Source: Cornus controversa
Lineage: Eukaryota > Streptophyta > Magnoliopsida > Cornales > Cornaceae
DNA: 64,000 nt
Assembly: GCA_026545225.1 (NCBI GenBank)
Contig: CM048849.1
Location: 12,345,541 to 12,409,540, forward strand
Direction of reading: 5' to 3'
Below, in pieces: positions 22,906-34,096 of this stretch. Below the pieces are notes generated by a model. That model was not told the DNA's origin, searched no databases, and saw only the letters and a program-made list of their open reading frames with translations. Every line of letters begins with the position of its first letter. Within the stretch, counting starts at the first letter, position 1. A program made the translations under genes and the position numbers.

Positions 22906-22949
22906 GCTTCGTGTATGATTTGAATAGGATAGTCAAATTTTTGTGACGT

Positions 22950-22967
22950 TTCCCACAGACGGCGCCA
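22950..22967 (-). promoter_or_regulatory. Primer-binding site of the Tat-like element
   Basis: TGGCGCCGTCTGTGGGAA on the minus strand starts two bases inside the 5' LTR. The first nine bases match the 3' end of plant tRNA-Asp, but the remainder diverges, so the exact primer tRNA is uncertain. Confidence 0.7.
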
Positions 22968-22969
22968 AC

Positions 22970-23318
22970 TGATGAAGCAAAGAAAGTCACCCCGACCTGA
23001 CCAAAACGCCAACCTGTAAAAAAGAACAAGAGAAGGGTAATCGAAGGGGCACCGGCGCGATGCCGGCCGACTAAGCTCCGACGATCAAGTCAGAAATCGA
23101 AAGGGCACTCAAAGATGTAAAGGGACTAAGGGCGTTTTAATTGTGTACCTGGTATATGGATCGTCTCTGCATTTATAGCGGCCAAGTGAGACCATACCCT
23201 AGTCCCAGACTGGCTCTTGGAGATAGAGAAGTCCTCTTAAAGTAGACTTCTTATCCACGTCAGCTTGAACTCAACCTCCACGTTGTACGTTTCATAATTG
23301 GAGTCAAATACCCTATCA
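22970..23318 (-). repeat. 5' LTR of the Tat-like element
   Basis: 349 bp, the same length as the 3' LTR, bounded by TG...CA and by the primer site on one side and the CTATG duplication on the other. Confidence 0.93.
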
Positions 23319-25047
23319 CTATGAATGTAAATGAGTTTATCATACTCTAATAAACTGTTTTAAATGCTATTAAATTAATCAAGGACATTTATTCAAGCAA
23401 AGAAACAATTAAAGGAAATTAAAGAATTAATTAAAAGAAAACCCCGCCAACACCTCAATTTAAACATCAAGTATCTAAATTAACCTAGCTCTAATACTAG
23501 GTTTCCAGGCCTATTCTATTCATAAAAACCCTATTTAATTATTTTAGAATTTTTTGAAATTTTTTAAAATATTTCCAAAATAAAAGGAAATAAAAATCCA
23601 GTTTTGAGGCACATTTTTCATTTTGACTTCAAATTTAAAACCCAAGAGTATTTTGTCCCTAAAAGATTACATAAATTTTTTGGAAATTTTCTAGAATTTA
23701 AAACTAATTTTAAAAATTGTTTTTCCTATTTTTCCAATTAAAAATCAATTTGAAAAACAATTAAAAAAAATAAAAATATTCGGGACTGGGCCCAAAGTGG
23801 GCCTGGCGAGTCAGACCCAACTGATCCTTCCTAGTCCCCGGTCGGTGGTACATACGCCCCCACACACCAGCGGGACGCGTGGCCCCCTTTTTTTCTTTTT
23901 CTTTCTTTTTTCCTTTTCTTTTTTCTTTTTTTTTTTGCAACTCTTTCCAGCAACGTGACTTTAAATGGCAGCCATTTTCCCGACCATTTTCGGGCTACTT
24001 CAGGGCACCGAATCGCGCATATAAGTGTATACTATTGAACTCGTCTCGATCTAAGCTACGCATTGGTACCAAAATCACCCCCTCTCGCGCCTAAATCAAA
24101 AACGCCCAATTTTAAGTTTTACAAATCTAAAATTTCAAACTCAAATTCCCATCAATCTACCCAACGGTTTGCAACCAAATTTTCAAGGATTGTTCGGGGA
24201 AGCAAGATCTACCTATTAATCGGAACAAAGCCTTCGAAATTGATGAATACATTAAACCCAAATTTAATATTCGTACATATATATATATACATACATATAT
24301 ATATACCCACCTATACATTCATATATACATGCATATACATAAGAAAAAATACCCTATAGCACAAATTCTTCAAGTTTAATTCACAGAATCATCCTTAGCA
24401 TGCATAATCATTTAATTTCATAATTAAATATATATAAAAAATTCCAGCAACATGTATATACAAAAAATATATGTCTACAGATTCAAAGGGGACGAGAAGA
24501 GTTCGAACTTGCCTTTTTGACGAATACAAACTCGTCCTAATGAATCGCTCATTCTCTCCTTTCTGTCTTGCATCTATGCTCTTTCGATCTCTGTACGTGT
24601 AAACGTCAGAAATCCTCACCCCATTTTCTTTCTCTTTTATTTTAATTTTCATTCTAGAGAACTAAAATAAAAATTTCTAAATAATTATATTAATAAATAT
24701 AAAATACTTAGCCCACCTATAAATAAAATATATCTAGCCCAACCCAACAATATAGCCCAACCTAAAAATTAAAAATTAAATAACATGCAACCCAAAAATT
24801 CCATATTTTATTTAAAAGAAAGAAAAAAATCTATATTTAAAACAAATATTTCACACACAATTAAACTCATTCAACACTTAGCAATAATTCAAACCTCCAC
24901 ATTAAACACATAAAAATAGGCATTAACAGAGTTAATTATAACATTTAAATAATGTAAAGCCCAACTAAATAGTAATAAATAAATAAAAACCCTATTAAAT
25001 AATTAGAACCCAATTTAAATATCTTCAAAATTTATGGGGTATTACAG

Positions 25048-25880
25048 TAAGTGGAGAACTACATGACTGAGTAAGTATACCCGATATCCTAACAAATGAT
25101 GGAGACACAAAAGAGCGAGATGCCCTAGTATCAAATAAGAACACGACCAAAGTTACCCTTTATCGGAGCCCTACCCTCGTTCGTCTGAGGAGTTTGCTCA
25201 TTATATGGCATGACGTTGTAGACCCTCCCATAATTCATCTATTGAACAGATTGCCCTACTATTTCTATTTACTTTTCCACTATTTGGCTAGCAGAATATC
25301 TATCATTTCGTTTCTCCCCTATCCTTCCCTATAATACCTCCTTATTTGACAGTGTTGCAATGTAATATCAACCACCCGAGTGTAAGTGGAATAAGTTAGA
25401 TTACCCATAATGACCTGTCGAGTAGTCTAAATCAATCCCTTCACAAAATAGCACACCTTCTTCTCTTCAGTGTTCACCTCCTCAGGTGCAACAAAGATAA
25501 ATTGGTGAACTCCTGCTCCGACCCTGTGATTGTCCCATCCTTCTTCTATAACTCCAGGAATTCCCTCATGTGAAAGAGTTTTGAATCCTTTCCAACTGTT
25601 AGGTTGTTCCACTGGTAATGGAACATGGGCCATTTGCAGTGGCTGTTGTGGTGGCTGCTGATTCTAAAGAGCAGTCGCCACTCCTATAGCTATAGCCTAA
25701 GCAATCATGGCTGCCAAATAGAGAGGAAGTTCAAAATTTCCATCCTGAACATTATCCTGACCTTAGTTGTGATTCGCCTTCCTCCTCCTACGGGGTGACA
25801 ACTACATAAGACCCCAATAGTAGACTAAGACGTATAGAGTACAATAAAACTTATACTTAGATTCTATTTATCAAAATACG
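25048..25880 (-). pseudogene. Gag remnant of the long-LTR Ty3/gypsy element
   Basis: On the minus strand from about 25800: a basic stretch (RRRR), a Gln/Pro-rich stretch (QQPPQQPLQ), then LSHEGIPGVIEEGW..., then KVCYFVKGLI and, after a stop, RQVIMGNLTYSTYTRVVDI. The last part follows the spacing of the C-terminal capsid motif of plant gypsy gag (F-x-x-GL...R-x-V...TY...V-x-I). Several stops are present. No pol is left between the two long LTR copies, so internal deletion removed most of the element. Confidence 0.6.
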
Positions 25881-26135
25881 CAACGCGAAAGATACCCTAG
25901 GAGATACATACAACTGGTAGCAAATGCATAGAATACAAAAGATAGAATAAACAATTTCCTAAAAGCAGAAAAGAAAGTTCCTCTGAATTAAAATAACTGC
26001 TAGATAAACAAGTATATGTCCGGTAATACAATTTGGAAGTCCCGTAACCCAAAGACGCCTTAACCAGAATGAACAAAAGTTTAAGACTCTAATTTAAAAC
26101 CAACAACCAAAATCTCCAAAAGAGTTCGTAGTTTG

Positions 26136-27569
26136 TGATCGGCATTGAATGTTACGCATTCTAGCCTCTTAACTTATGTATTTTATTCTCTTAGTGATAG
26201 ATTATTTTGTGATTTTACTTTGTTTTAGTGTTTTCTGTATTTTCAGGGCCTTAATGATTATTTCAGTTAAAACCGTGATTTTGGGCTTTTAAAGATGACA
26301 TGCAAGATGGTTGGATGAAGCCTACATAAAAGGGATCCATTGAACTCCATATTTTAACTCAAATCAGCCCAAGAAAGAGGTCCAAGAGAATTACAGCTGC
26401 TTAAGAAGGTTTCGGGCCTGAAGCCCAAATCTGCGTTTAATAAAGTCTTAATCCCGTTTTGGAAAACGGACCAGAAGTGTTATTTCCGAGCGTCAAATCG
26501 ACATAATTCTCGCGTAGGGTTGAACGAAATTTGATTCTGCACACTTTTGTATTTCAAGAAAATTCCGTAAATCGGACTTCTAGTGGGTCAAAAGTTGGGC
26601 CGAAGTCAGCAGGAAAAACCCACCTGATTAGTGCTGCGGGAAAACCTAATTAATTCCTAATTGGATTAGGACTTTGATGTATTCTCTTGGCTATTTAAAG
26701 TGACAAATTAGGGCTGTATTGGGAGGCTTGGCAGCAGCTTTGAAGAGCTTTTGGAATAGAGAATCATTGGAGAACAAGGCGTATCATGAGCGGCTAGTTC
26801 AGCCACCAGGGTTTTGATGTAGCCCTAACTAAACATCACTGGTTTGATTGTTCTAATTATTGGGGATTTTTGTATTCATTCATAGATTGTGTAATTTAGA
26901 GGATTCTTATTATAGAATTGAACAATAAAAGTCTTATAAATTCAGTTTCAATGATTTCTTATCTTGTCTTAGATATTTGATTGTTGTTATTGAACTCGTC
27001 CCTCTTGTTTTCTGTGATCATGAGAGTGATTATTACACAATGGTTTTCATTGAATATATCATTAAAAGCTTTGATGGATTATGCCTAGAGAAGATGAACC
27101 ATACTGCACCCTAGATTAGAGTAGTTAGGCAGATGGCCCATGCCAATCGAAGATAGTCCATGACTTAGCCTTAATCATATGTTATCTTCTTGACGGATGG
27201 AGGTGAGCTTGTAGCTACCGACACCACTTATGCATGATATGATGCCCCATAGTTAGTTCAATTGACCATTGATTGTGAAGTTAGTGGTGAAATCAATTAC
27301 CCTAGATTTATCTTATATTCTCTACACTCCTTAGTTTTTCTTGCTTTTGTTCAATTGCTTCATTAGTTAATTTAGAATTAAAAATCAGAATTTATTTCTT
27401 TTAAATTTAATTAGAATTAATTCTGTATATCCAACTCAGTCAGACCACAGTCCCTGAGGTACGATACCCATTCCTTTCGATAGCCCTATTCTACAAGGAA
27501 TTCGTTCTATTGCGAAGTGTGGTAATTTTTAATTGATATAATTTTTGAGTCACACTCACACACGAATCA
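26136..27569 (+). repeat. 5' LTR of the Athila-like element
   Basis: 1434 bp, TGATCGGCATTG...CACACGAATCA. Nearly identical to 32242-33675. Confidence 0.95.
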
Positions 27570-27574
27570 ATTTT

Positions 27575-27592
27575 TGGCGCCGTTGCCGGGGA
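27575..27592 (+). promoter_or_regulatory. Primer-binding site, tRNA-Asp type
   Basis: TGGCGCCGTTGCCGGGGA lies five bases after the 5' LTR and is complementary to the 3' end of plant tRNA-Asp, the usual primer of Athila-type elements. Confidence 0.9.
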
Positions 27593-27890
27593 CTGTCTAT
27601 TTGATTGTTTGGATTTTTAGAATTAGTTCTAGTTGGATTTTTAGTTTAGGAAATTTTTTTTTATTTTTTTTATGTTAGTTTTATTTTTTTATTATTTTTT
27701 TCTTTCTTTCTTTTTATTTATTTATTTTTCTTTTGTAGTACTAATTTGTTTTGTTTTAATTTTTTTTTTTATTTATTTTTTTTAGTTTAGAATTTTTATT
27801 TTTGCTACTAATCTAATTTATTTTTATTTTTTTCTTTTCCGGTACTTCAATCACCATACCATTGAGCAAGAGGAAGAGATTATTGATATC
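27593..27890 (+). other. T-rich untranslated leader of the Athila-like element
   Basis: Strongly T-rich stretch between primer site and gag ATG. A second, overlapping short frame at 27862 is out of frame with gag and unlikely to matter. Confidence 0.6.
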
Positions 27891-29729
27891 ATGGATGGTG
27901 TGTGTGGGAATAATGAGGACAACAATATTGTGCCTAATGTTGTTGTGGAAAGAGCGAGATTGCTCAGAGACTACTATGTCCCAGAGACTTATAATTCACC
28001 AGCTGATTTTCAATTGCCTAATGTCACAGCACAGAACTATGAGATCAAGCCCAATATCATTCATATGTTGCCATCTTATTTTGGGTTGACTCATGAGGAT
28101 CCGTACAAGCACTTGGATGAATTTATAGAAGTTTGCTCATTAACGAAAATTCATAACTTCTCAGAAGATGCTTTTCGGATGCGACTCTTTCCATTCTCTC
28201 TAAAAGAAAAGGCCAAGTATTGGTTTAGATCTCTATCGGCGAGTTCTATCACTACATGGACTCAACTGCAAAATGAGTTTTTGAAGAAATATTTTCCGAT
28301 AGGGAGGACCAATCAATTCAGACGAGCTATCACTGGTTTCTCTCAATTTGAGGGAGAACAATTTTTTGAGGCATGGGAGAGATTCAAGGACCTTCTTAGG
28401 AAGTGTCCTCATCATCAAGTTCCAAAGTGGCAGTTAGTGCAATGTTTTTATGAGGGACTGACAGAAAGTAACAGACAGATGGTGGATGCATCAAGTGGGG
28501 GCACTTTTATGTTAAAAAGTGAAGAGGAAGCTTGGACTTTGTTCGAGAACCTCAGTGACAATTCTTTACAACATGTGTCTTCATCTCATTCGAGCAGACC
28601 ATTCAATACAAGGAGGACAGATGATATTTTTAAGATTGGTTATGCAGATGCTATGTCTACCATTGTGGATGATGTGGCACAGAGAGTGGTGCAACTTATG
28701 GCAGTTGGTCAAGTGCCTAATCCATCTTCATATCCTTCTATTTTTGAGCCATGTGATTTTTGCTCGAGTCCTATGCACCATGTCAATAATTGTCCTTCAC
28801 TTGGGCAATTTTTTGATCTTCCACAAGGACAAGGGGCAACAATTCAGCCCACTTTTCAACCTCAGAACTATGTGCCTTCACAATCATATCAAGAACAAGT
28901 TCCTATGGCACAAAGAATTTTTGTTATTGAGGACAAGATGACAATTGTCCTAGCAAAACTTGAGAAGCTTGACTCTATTATAGAGACAGTGCAAGCTACT
29001 GCAGCAACACTTCAATCCACTGCTCAACTGGTTTATTCTCACTCTCAATCGATTGCCAAATTGGAATCTCAGTTTGGACAACTTGTCAATGTCGTGAGTA
29101 GAAGAGAGGAGGGGAAACTACCAAGCCAACCAGTTGCCAACCCAAGAGGGGTTCATGTCCTTAACAATATTTCTTCTTTGAGCAACCCACACCATGAACA
29201 ATTTCAAGCCATCACCACTCTTAGAAGTGGAGAAATAAGTGACAACAAGGTGGGGGAGAAGAAGCTTGATGAAGAAGAGGTGCCAAAGAGTCCAAAGGTT
29301 GAAATTTCTCATGTGCCTAAGGTGAACTTGAATACTTTTAATGTCATTCAACATCCTTTAGATGAGAGTGATTGTTTCTTCATGAATGGCTTTGATGATT
29401 ATGTCGAAGAAGTTGATCCGGTTGCTCTATCACATGATGTTGAGAAGTCCATTAAGGGGGTGAATGATTTACTTGATGTAGTGGCCATAAAAAATACTCC
29501 ACCTTGGAGGATTCCGATTGAGGCATTGCCTATTCTTTCTAGTACTCCTCCGATGCCATCATTAGAGTCTCCTCCATGGGTAAAATTGAAACATGTTCCG
29601 TCAATAGAGAGAGATGTGTTTTTCAAAGACAATGACACCATTCTAATTTCTTTGGGTTTGGTACAAGGAAGTGATGATCATATGAGGGGGACGAAATTAA
29701 ATCTCCTCAAGAGATGTGGCATTGGGTGA
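27891..29729 (+). CDS. Athila-like Gag, intact, ending in a pre-RT linker-like tail
   Basis: 612 residues from ATG in GATATCATGGATGG. The capsid region contains GLTHEDPYKHLDEFIEVC (about 63-80), LFPFSLKEKAKYWFRSL (about 99-115) and FLKKYFPIGRTNQFRRAI, the Retrotrans_gag pattern. Residues about 288-301 (CDFCSSPMHHVNNC) form a perfect CX2CX4HX4C zinc knuckle for RNA binding. A heptad-like segment at about 345-400 may be coiled. The last 60 residues (ESPPWVKLKHVPSIERDVFF, then NDTILISLGL) resemble the linker that precedes RT in Athila polyproteins, suggesting that an internal deletion joined gag to this linker and removed protease and RT. No stop or frameshift interrupts the frame. It could supply particles for its own RNA, but polymerase must come from elsewhere. 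Confidence 0.9.
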   Translation: MDGVCGNNEDNNIVPNVVVERARLLRDYYVPETYNSPADFQLPNVTAQNYEIKPNIIHMLPSYFGLTHEDPYKHLDEFIEVCSLTKIHNFSEDAFRMRLFPFSLKEKAKYWFRSLSASSITTWTQLQNEFLKKYFPIGRTNQFRRAITGFSQFEGEQFFEAWERFKDLLRKCPHHQVPKWQLVQCFYEGLTESNRQMVDASSGGTFMLKSEEEAWTLFENLSDNSLQHVSSSHSSRPFNTRRTDDIFKIGYADAMSTIVDDVAQRVVQLMAVGQVPNPSSYPSIFEPCDFCSSPMHHVNNCPSLGQFFDLPQGQGATIQPTFQPQNYVPSQSYQEQVPMAQRIFVIEDKMTIVLAKLEKLDSIIETVQATAATLQSTAQLVYSHSQSIAKLESQFGQLVNVVSRREEGKLPSQPVANPRGVHVLNNISSLSNPHHEQFQAITTLRSGEISDNKVGEKKLDEEEVPKSPKVEISHVPKVNLNTFNVIQHPLDESDCFFMNGFDDYVEEVDPVALSHDVEKSIKGVNDLLDVVAIKNTPPWRIPIEALPILSSTPPMPSLESPPWVKLKHVPSIERDVFFKDNDTILISLGLVQGSDDHMRGTKLNLLKRCGIG

Positions 29730-30087
29730 ACTTTCAATTGAAGTCGATGACCGTCACCTACGGACGTTAAATTGTAGGATTTGTATGTATTTCTATCCTT
29801 TAATTTCTTTAGTTTTCTTTTATTTTAATTTTTGTTTTATTTTGTTTTATTTTATTATTTTTAGTTTATGTTTTTCTTTATTTTTCTTCCATTATTAGGT
29901 GTGTTTTAATGTATTTTCTTTGAGTTTTTGATGTATAAGTTGCTTCCGGGGGATGTCAAGAGGTGTACCGAGGTATTTGAACTAAAAATAGGTGAAAAAG
30001 AGAGGTCTCGGTCGACCTTGGGCGATAGACCCTTCAAAAATAACCTTCCCGGTCGACCCTTGGCGATAGAGACTTAGCAGGCTCCAG

Positions 30088-30200
30088 CAAGGGGGATCGA
30101 TCGCCCCTTTGAAGGGGGATCGATCGCCCCCTTTATTTGGCCAAGACAGGAGGCAACCAGCTGGGCGATCGATCGCCCAGCCCTAGGGGGATCGATCGCC
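30088..30200. repeat. Four GATCGATCGCCC palindromic units
   Basis: GGGGGATCGATCGCCCC occurs three times, and once as a longer perfect palindrome (30160-30181, half-site GCTGGGCGATC). The upstream words GGGCGATAG and GGTCGACC look like diverged relatives. Confidence 0.85.
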
Positions 30201-30929
30201 CCAGCCCCCACATGCCCAACTGCTTGGATTTTTGCTAGTTTTGCTCCCTCATGATGCCTTATATGCTTCCACTTGAAAATGCATCACTTTGGTGACTCTT
30301 TGTGCCTCTCTAACATCAAAATACACTCTCAAAATATTTCATAACACTACTTGATCATCATCATTCATCACCATCATCATCCATTCCAATCTATTTTTCT
30401 CCATCCTCATTCAATGATCAATTTTCTCAAGTTTCTTCTTCACAAGGAAGTAGACTTTGTTTGAAAAATTGGTTGGATTTCTTTGAGAGGTTTTGTACTA
30501 CAAGTTTGGGGGAGGACATTGCATATTAACTGTGGGCTAGTTGGTTGATTTTGGTGCTCCATTCTGGCCATGACTTAGATGCTTCGGCACCACCTTCTCC
30601 TTGATTTTTTTTTCGGAGGTAACTATCTTTTGTATTTTTATTTTTTATTTTTTTTTAATTTTCTTTTCTTTATTTTATTTTTCATTTTGTTTTTTTCAGT
30701 TTAAAAAAAATAATAAAAATAAAATTTTTTTTTATTTCATATTTATTTTCACCCATACTATTTCACTTGGTCTTTGGGGTATAGTGGTTTGTTTTGACAG
30801 GTTGAAACATCCAAGTTTGGGGGTGTGCTTGCATTGCCTTCATACTATTGGTTTGCTATATTTTCTTGCCACTACTTCTCCGAATTCTTGGTAACATCGT
30901 TCTTACCCTTCTCTATGCTTTGATTGGGT

Positions 30930-30951
30930 GTACATTGAGGACAATGTACAG
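30930..30951 (+). other. Perfect hairpin beside an internal polypurine motif
   Basis: TGTACATTG, loop AGGA, CAATGTACA: nine paired bases. It is followed three bases later by AAGTTTGGGGGTG, the same word that primes the plus strand at the 3' LTR. I recall this hairpin plus purine tract as recurring in Athila-type elements. Confidence 0.8.
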
Positions 30952-32227
30952 TTTAAGTTTGGGGGTGAGGCGATGCCTATTTTTGTGCTTTATTGCATTA
31001 TGGGAGAAAATTTGTGAAATTCTTCTTGTATTAGGATTTTATTTTATTTTATTTTCTTAGTTTATTTTTTATTTTATTTTATTTTGTTTTTAGATAGAAT
31101 GTTTTGACATTATTTAAGGGATTAATACCTTATGTAGGTGCTTAACTTGCAATTTTTGAGTATGTTTTAAATTTTTGGAAACTGTGGTTTAAATTAAGTG
31201 GTTTTAATCATGGTTTGCTTTAACATGCTTTGGGATGATTAATTTTAGTTTCCTTACATGCACAGACACACTAGCATAGTCTTATGGGGGTATAAACTGT
31301 GGTTTTGAGTTATTGAGTTACATATGCTTGATATTAATTAGTATCTCTTGAGAATGAGTACCGATAATGTGTTTTACTTGACTTCAATGAAAAAAGAAAA
31401 AAAAAAGAGATGAAAAAGAAAAAAAAATGATGAATAAGCAAATCAATTTGATCCTTTTCATGAGTAACCGGGCCTCTATGCCTCAGGAAGCACGGAGTGT
31501 TCGCGTCAAAAGTGAAAGGGTGAGAAAAGATGAGCATTGGTTGTCTTGATTTGTAGCCTGACTGATTCGAGTAATTAGGTCTTCAGGGTATCTTAAAGCC
31601 TAGTGCCCTAAAGCCATCTGGTTTGGGAGTCACTGACTGAAAGCTTGCTACATGGATCTTTCAGAAAGCTTAATAGATCAAGACATTGCACAACCAATGA
31701 AGCAATGAAAAAAGGAATGATGAAAAAAAAATAGAAAAGTCATGTATGCATGTTGGGAAGTATGATTTCAATAAGGGGAGCTAGTGAATTGAATGGGTAT
31801 GTGCCTTAATATATTTAGAGCTTGGTTATGCTACATGAGATGACTGCTAGTTCACTTTACACGAGGAAACTAGAGTTGATTATTTTGAGATATGTTGATG
31901 TGAATTATGCATGGGGACCATTGATTTGAATTATGGAATTTGAAAGTTTGAAATTATTCTTGAATGCAAGTTTGTAACTATATATTGTAATCTTCTTCTT
32001 GAATTAATGTTGAAACAGAATTTTGAATGTTTGTGGGTAACATTTCTGGAAACCCTCACGAGACTATACTCGTCCACTAGGGGGAACCTAGGGGTTTAAA
32101 GGCTTGTTGCATATGCTAAATGCAATCGTTTCTCCCACGAAAGTGGAGTTAGATAGTTTAGTTAGTATTTAGTAGTTTCTTTTGTTTTAGTTTTGTTTTA
32201 TTCTATTGCTAAGGGACTAGCAATATG

Positions 32228-32241
32228 TAAGTTTGGGGGTG
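32228..32241 (+). promoter_or_regulatory. Polypurine tract of the Athila-like element
   Basis: TAAGTTTGGGGGTG directly abuts the 3' LTR start. Upstream copies of the word occur at 30502, 30812 and 30955. Confidence 0.85.
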
Positions 32242-33675
32242 TGATCGGCATTGAATGTTACGCATTCTAGCCTCTTAACTTATGTATTTTATTCTCTTAG
32301 TGATAGATTATTTTGTGATTTTACTTTGTTTTAGTGTTTTCTGTATTTTCAGGGCCTTAATGATTATTTCAGTTAAAACCGTGATTTTGGGCTTTTAAAG
32401 ATGACATGCAAGATGGTTGGATGAAGCCTACATAAAAGGGATCCATTGAACTCCATATTTTAACTCAAATCAGCCCAAGAAAGAGGTCCAAGAGAATTAC
32501 AGCTGCTTAAGAAGGTTTCGGGCCTGAAGCCCAAATCTGCGTTTAATAAAGTCTTAATCCCGTTTTGGAAAACGGACCAGAAGTGTTATTTCCGAGCGTC
32601 AAATCGACATAATTCTCGCGTAGGGTTGAACGAAATTTGATTCTGCACACTTTTGTATTTCACGAAAATTCCGTAAATCGGACTTCTAGTGGGTCAAAAG
32701 TTGGGCCGAAGTCAGCAGGAAAAACCCACCTGATTAGTGCTGCGGGAAAACCTAATTAATTCCTAATTGGATTAGGACTTTGATGTATTCTCTTGGCTAT
32801 TTAAAGTGACAAATTAGGGCTGTATTGGGAGGCTTGGCAGCAGCTTTGAAGAGCTTTTGGAATAGAGAATCATTGGAGAACAAGGCGTATCATGAGCGGC
32901 TAGTTCAGCCACCAGGGTTTTGATGTAGCCCTAACTAAACATCACTGGTTTGATTGTTCTAATTATTGGGGATTTTTGTATTCATTCATAGATTGTGTAA
33001 TTTAGAGGATTCTTATTATAGAATTGAACAATAAAAGTCTTATAAATTCAGTTTCAATGATTTCTTATCTTGTCTTAGATATTTGATTGTTGTTATTGAA
33101 CTCGTCCCTCTTGTTTTCTGTGATCATGAGAGTGATTATTACACAATGGTTTTCATTGAATATATCATTAAAAGCTTTGATGGATTATGCCTAGAGAAGA
33201 TGAACCATACTGCACCCTAGATTAGAGTAGTTAGGCAGATGGCCCATGCCAATCGAAGATAGTCCATGACTTAGCCTTAATCATATGTTATCTTCTTGAC
33301 GGATGGAGGTGAGCTTGTAGCCACCGACACCACTTATGCATGATATGATGCCCCATAGTTAGTTCAATTGACCATTGATTGTGAAGTTAGTGGTGAAATC
33401 AATTACCCTAGATTTATCTTATATTCTCTACACTCCTTAGTTTTTCTTGCTTTTGTTCAATTGCTTCATTAGTTAATTTAGAATTAAAAATCAGAATTTA
33501 TTTCTTTTAAATTTAATTAGAATTAATTCTGTATATCCAACTCAGTCAGACCACAGTCCCTGAGGTACGATACCCATTCCTTTCGATAGCCCTATTCTAC
33601 AAGGAATTCGTTCTATTGCGAAGTGTGGTAATTTTTAATTGATATACTTTTTGAGTCACACTCACACACGAATCA
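32242..33675 (+). repeat. 3' LTR of the Athila-like element
   Basis: 1434 bp. Differences seen against the 5' LTR: A/C in TTTCA[A/C]GAAAA, T/C in GTAG[C]TACC versus GTAGCCACC, and A/C in GATATA[A/C]TTTT. Confidence 0.95.
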
Positions 33676-34096
33676 GTTTGACCCTTGAATAAGAGGATAG
33701 GTTTCTACCCTGTGACCGATGAGAAGAGATGTCTACCACAAGTAACCGTAAAACTCTATCCTCACAGTGGAACCTGAAATATCAACAAAGTGGGTTAAAC
33801 CCACGAGCAAGTTCTATCTACTACATCACAATCAGAGAACCAATATATATACCCTCAGTATAAGTGACACAAAAGAAATCCATAGATTGAACATATAAGT
33901 TATTCTTTTATCTAGTTCCATATTTCCAAAACAACAGTCATTATTTATAATGTTCCACCCAAATCCTTATTATGCAAAAGTGATCACATTTCTTAAGTTT
34001 AGCAGAAATAAACATAACATGAAATAATATCAAGTTTAAGCAATCCTAACATGCCACCATTTAATCCTTTGATACCTTAATAGGTATAGTTATATA

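Larger units (their letters stand above)
13542..23318 (-). mobile_element. Complete but dead Tat-like Ty3/gypsy element, 9777 bp
   Basis: Two 349-bp LTRs and a perfect 5-bp target duplication CTATG (13537-13541, 23319-23323) define the element. On the minus strand the order is 5' LTR (22970-23318), primer site, gag, protease, RT, RNase H, second RNase H, integrase, a 91-bp tandem repeat, an antisense ORF (plus strand), a GC-rich segment, a pyrimidine tract and the 3' LTR. The dual RNase H and antisense ORF point to the Tat lineage. LTRs differ at about 15 of 349 positions by my reading. Most coding blocks contain stops or frameshifts. Confidence 0.95.
11619..25047 (-). repeat. Long LTR, copy 1 (interrupted; about 3.65 kb without the insert)
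   Basis: On the minus strand it begins TGTAATACCCCATAAATT (25047 downward) and ends GTAGGGGGTATTTCA (11619). It is cut in two by the Tat-like element with its CTATG duplication; removing that leaves 3647 bp. It contains the 68-bp hairpin minisatellite 0.9-1.8 kb from its 3' end and a GC-richer segment near 23780-23880. Confidence 0.8.
29730..32241 (+). other. Long non-coding 3' region of the Athila-like element
   Basis: No pol domain in any frame. It contains T-rich blocks (29800-29890, 30600-30760), GATCGATC palindromes (about 30088-30200), repeated polypurine-like AAGTTTGGGGG words and a perfect hairpin at 30930-30951. Short Phe-rich frames are translation of T tracts. Confidence 0.75.
26136..33675 (+). 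mobile_element. Young Athila-like, gag-only LTR-retrotransposon (TR-GAG type), 7540 bp
   Basis: Two 1434-bp LTRs (26136-27569, 32242-33675) differ at only three positions that I can find. A 5-bp duplication GTTTG (26131-26135, 33676-33680) flanks the element. After the 5' LTR come a tRNA-Asp primer site, a T-rich leader, one intact 612-codon gag ORF, and about 2.5 kb of non-coding sequence ending in a polypurine tract. RT, RNase H and integrase are absent, so it must be mobilised in trans. Its near-identical LTRs show recent movement. Confidence 0.95.

Noticed and set aside
27862..28941. Alternative frames at 27862-28089 and 28519-28941
   Set aside because: Shadows of the intact Gag frame at 27891-29729.
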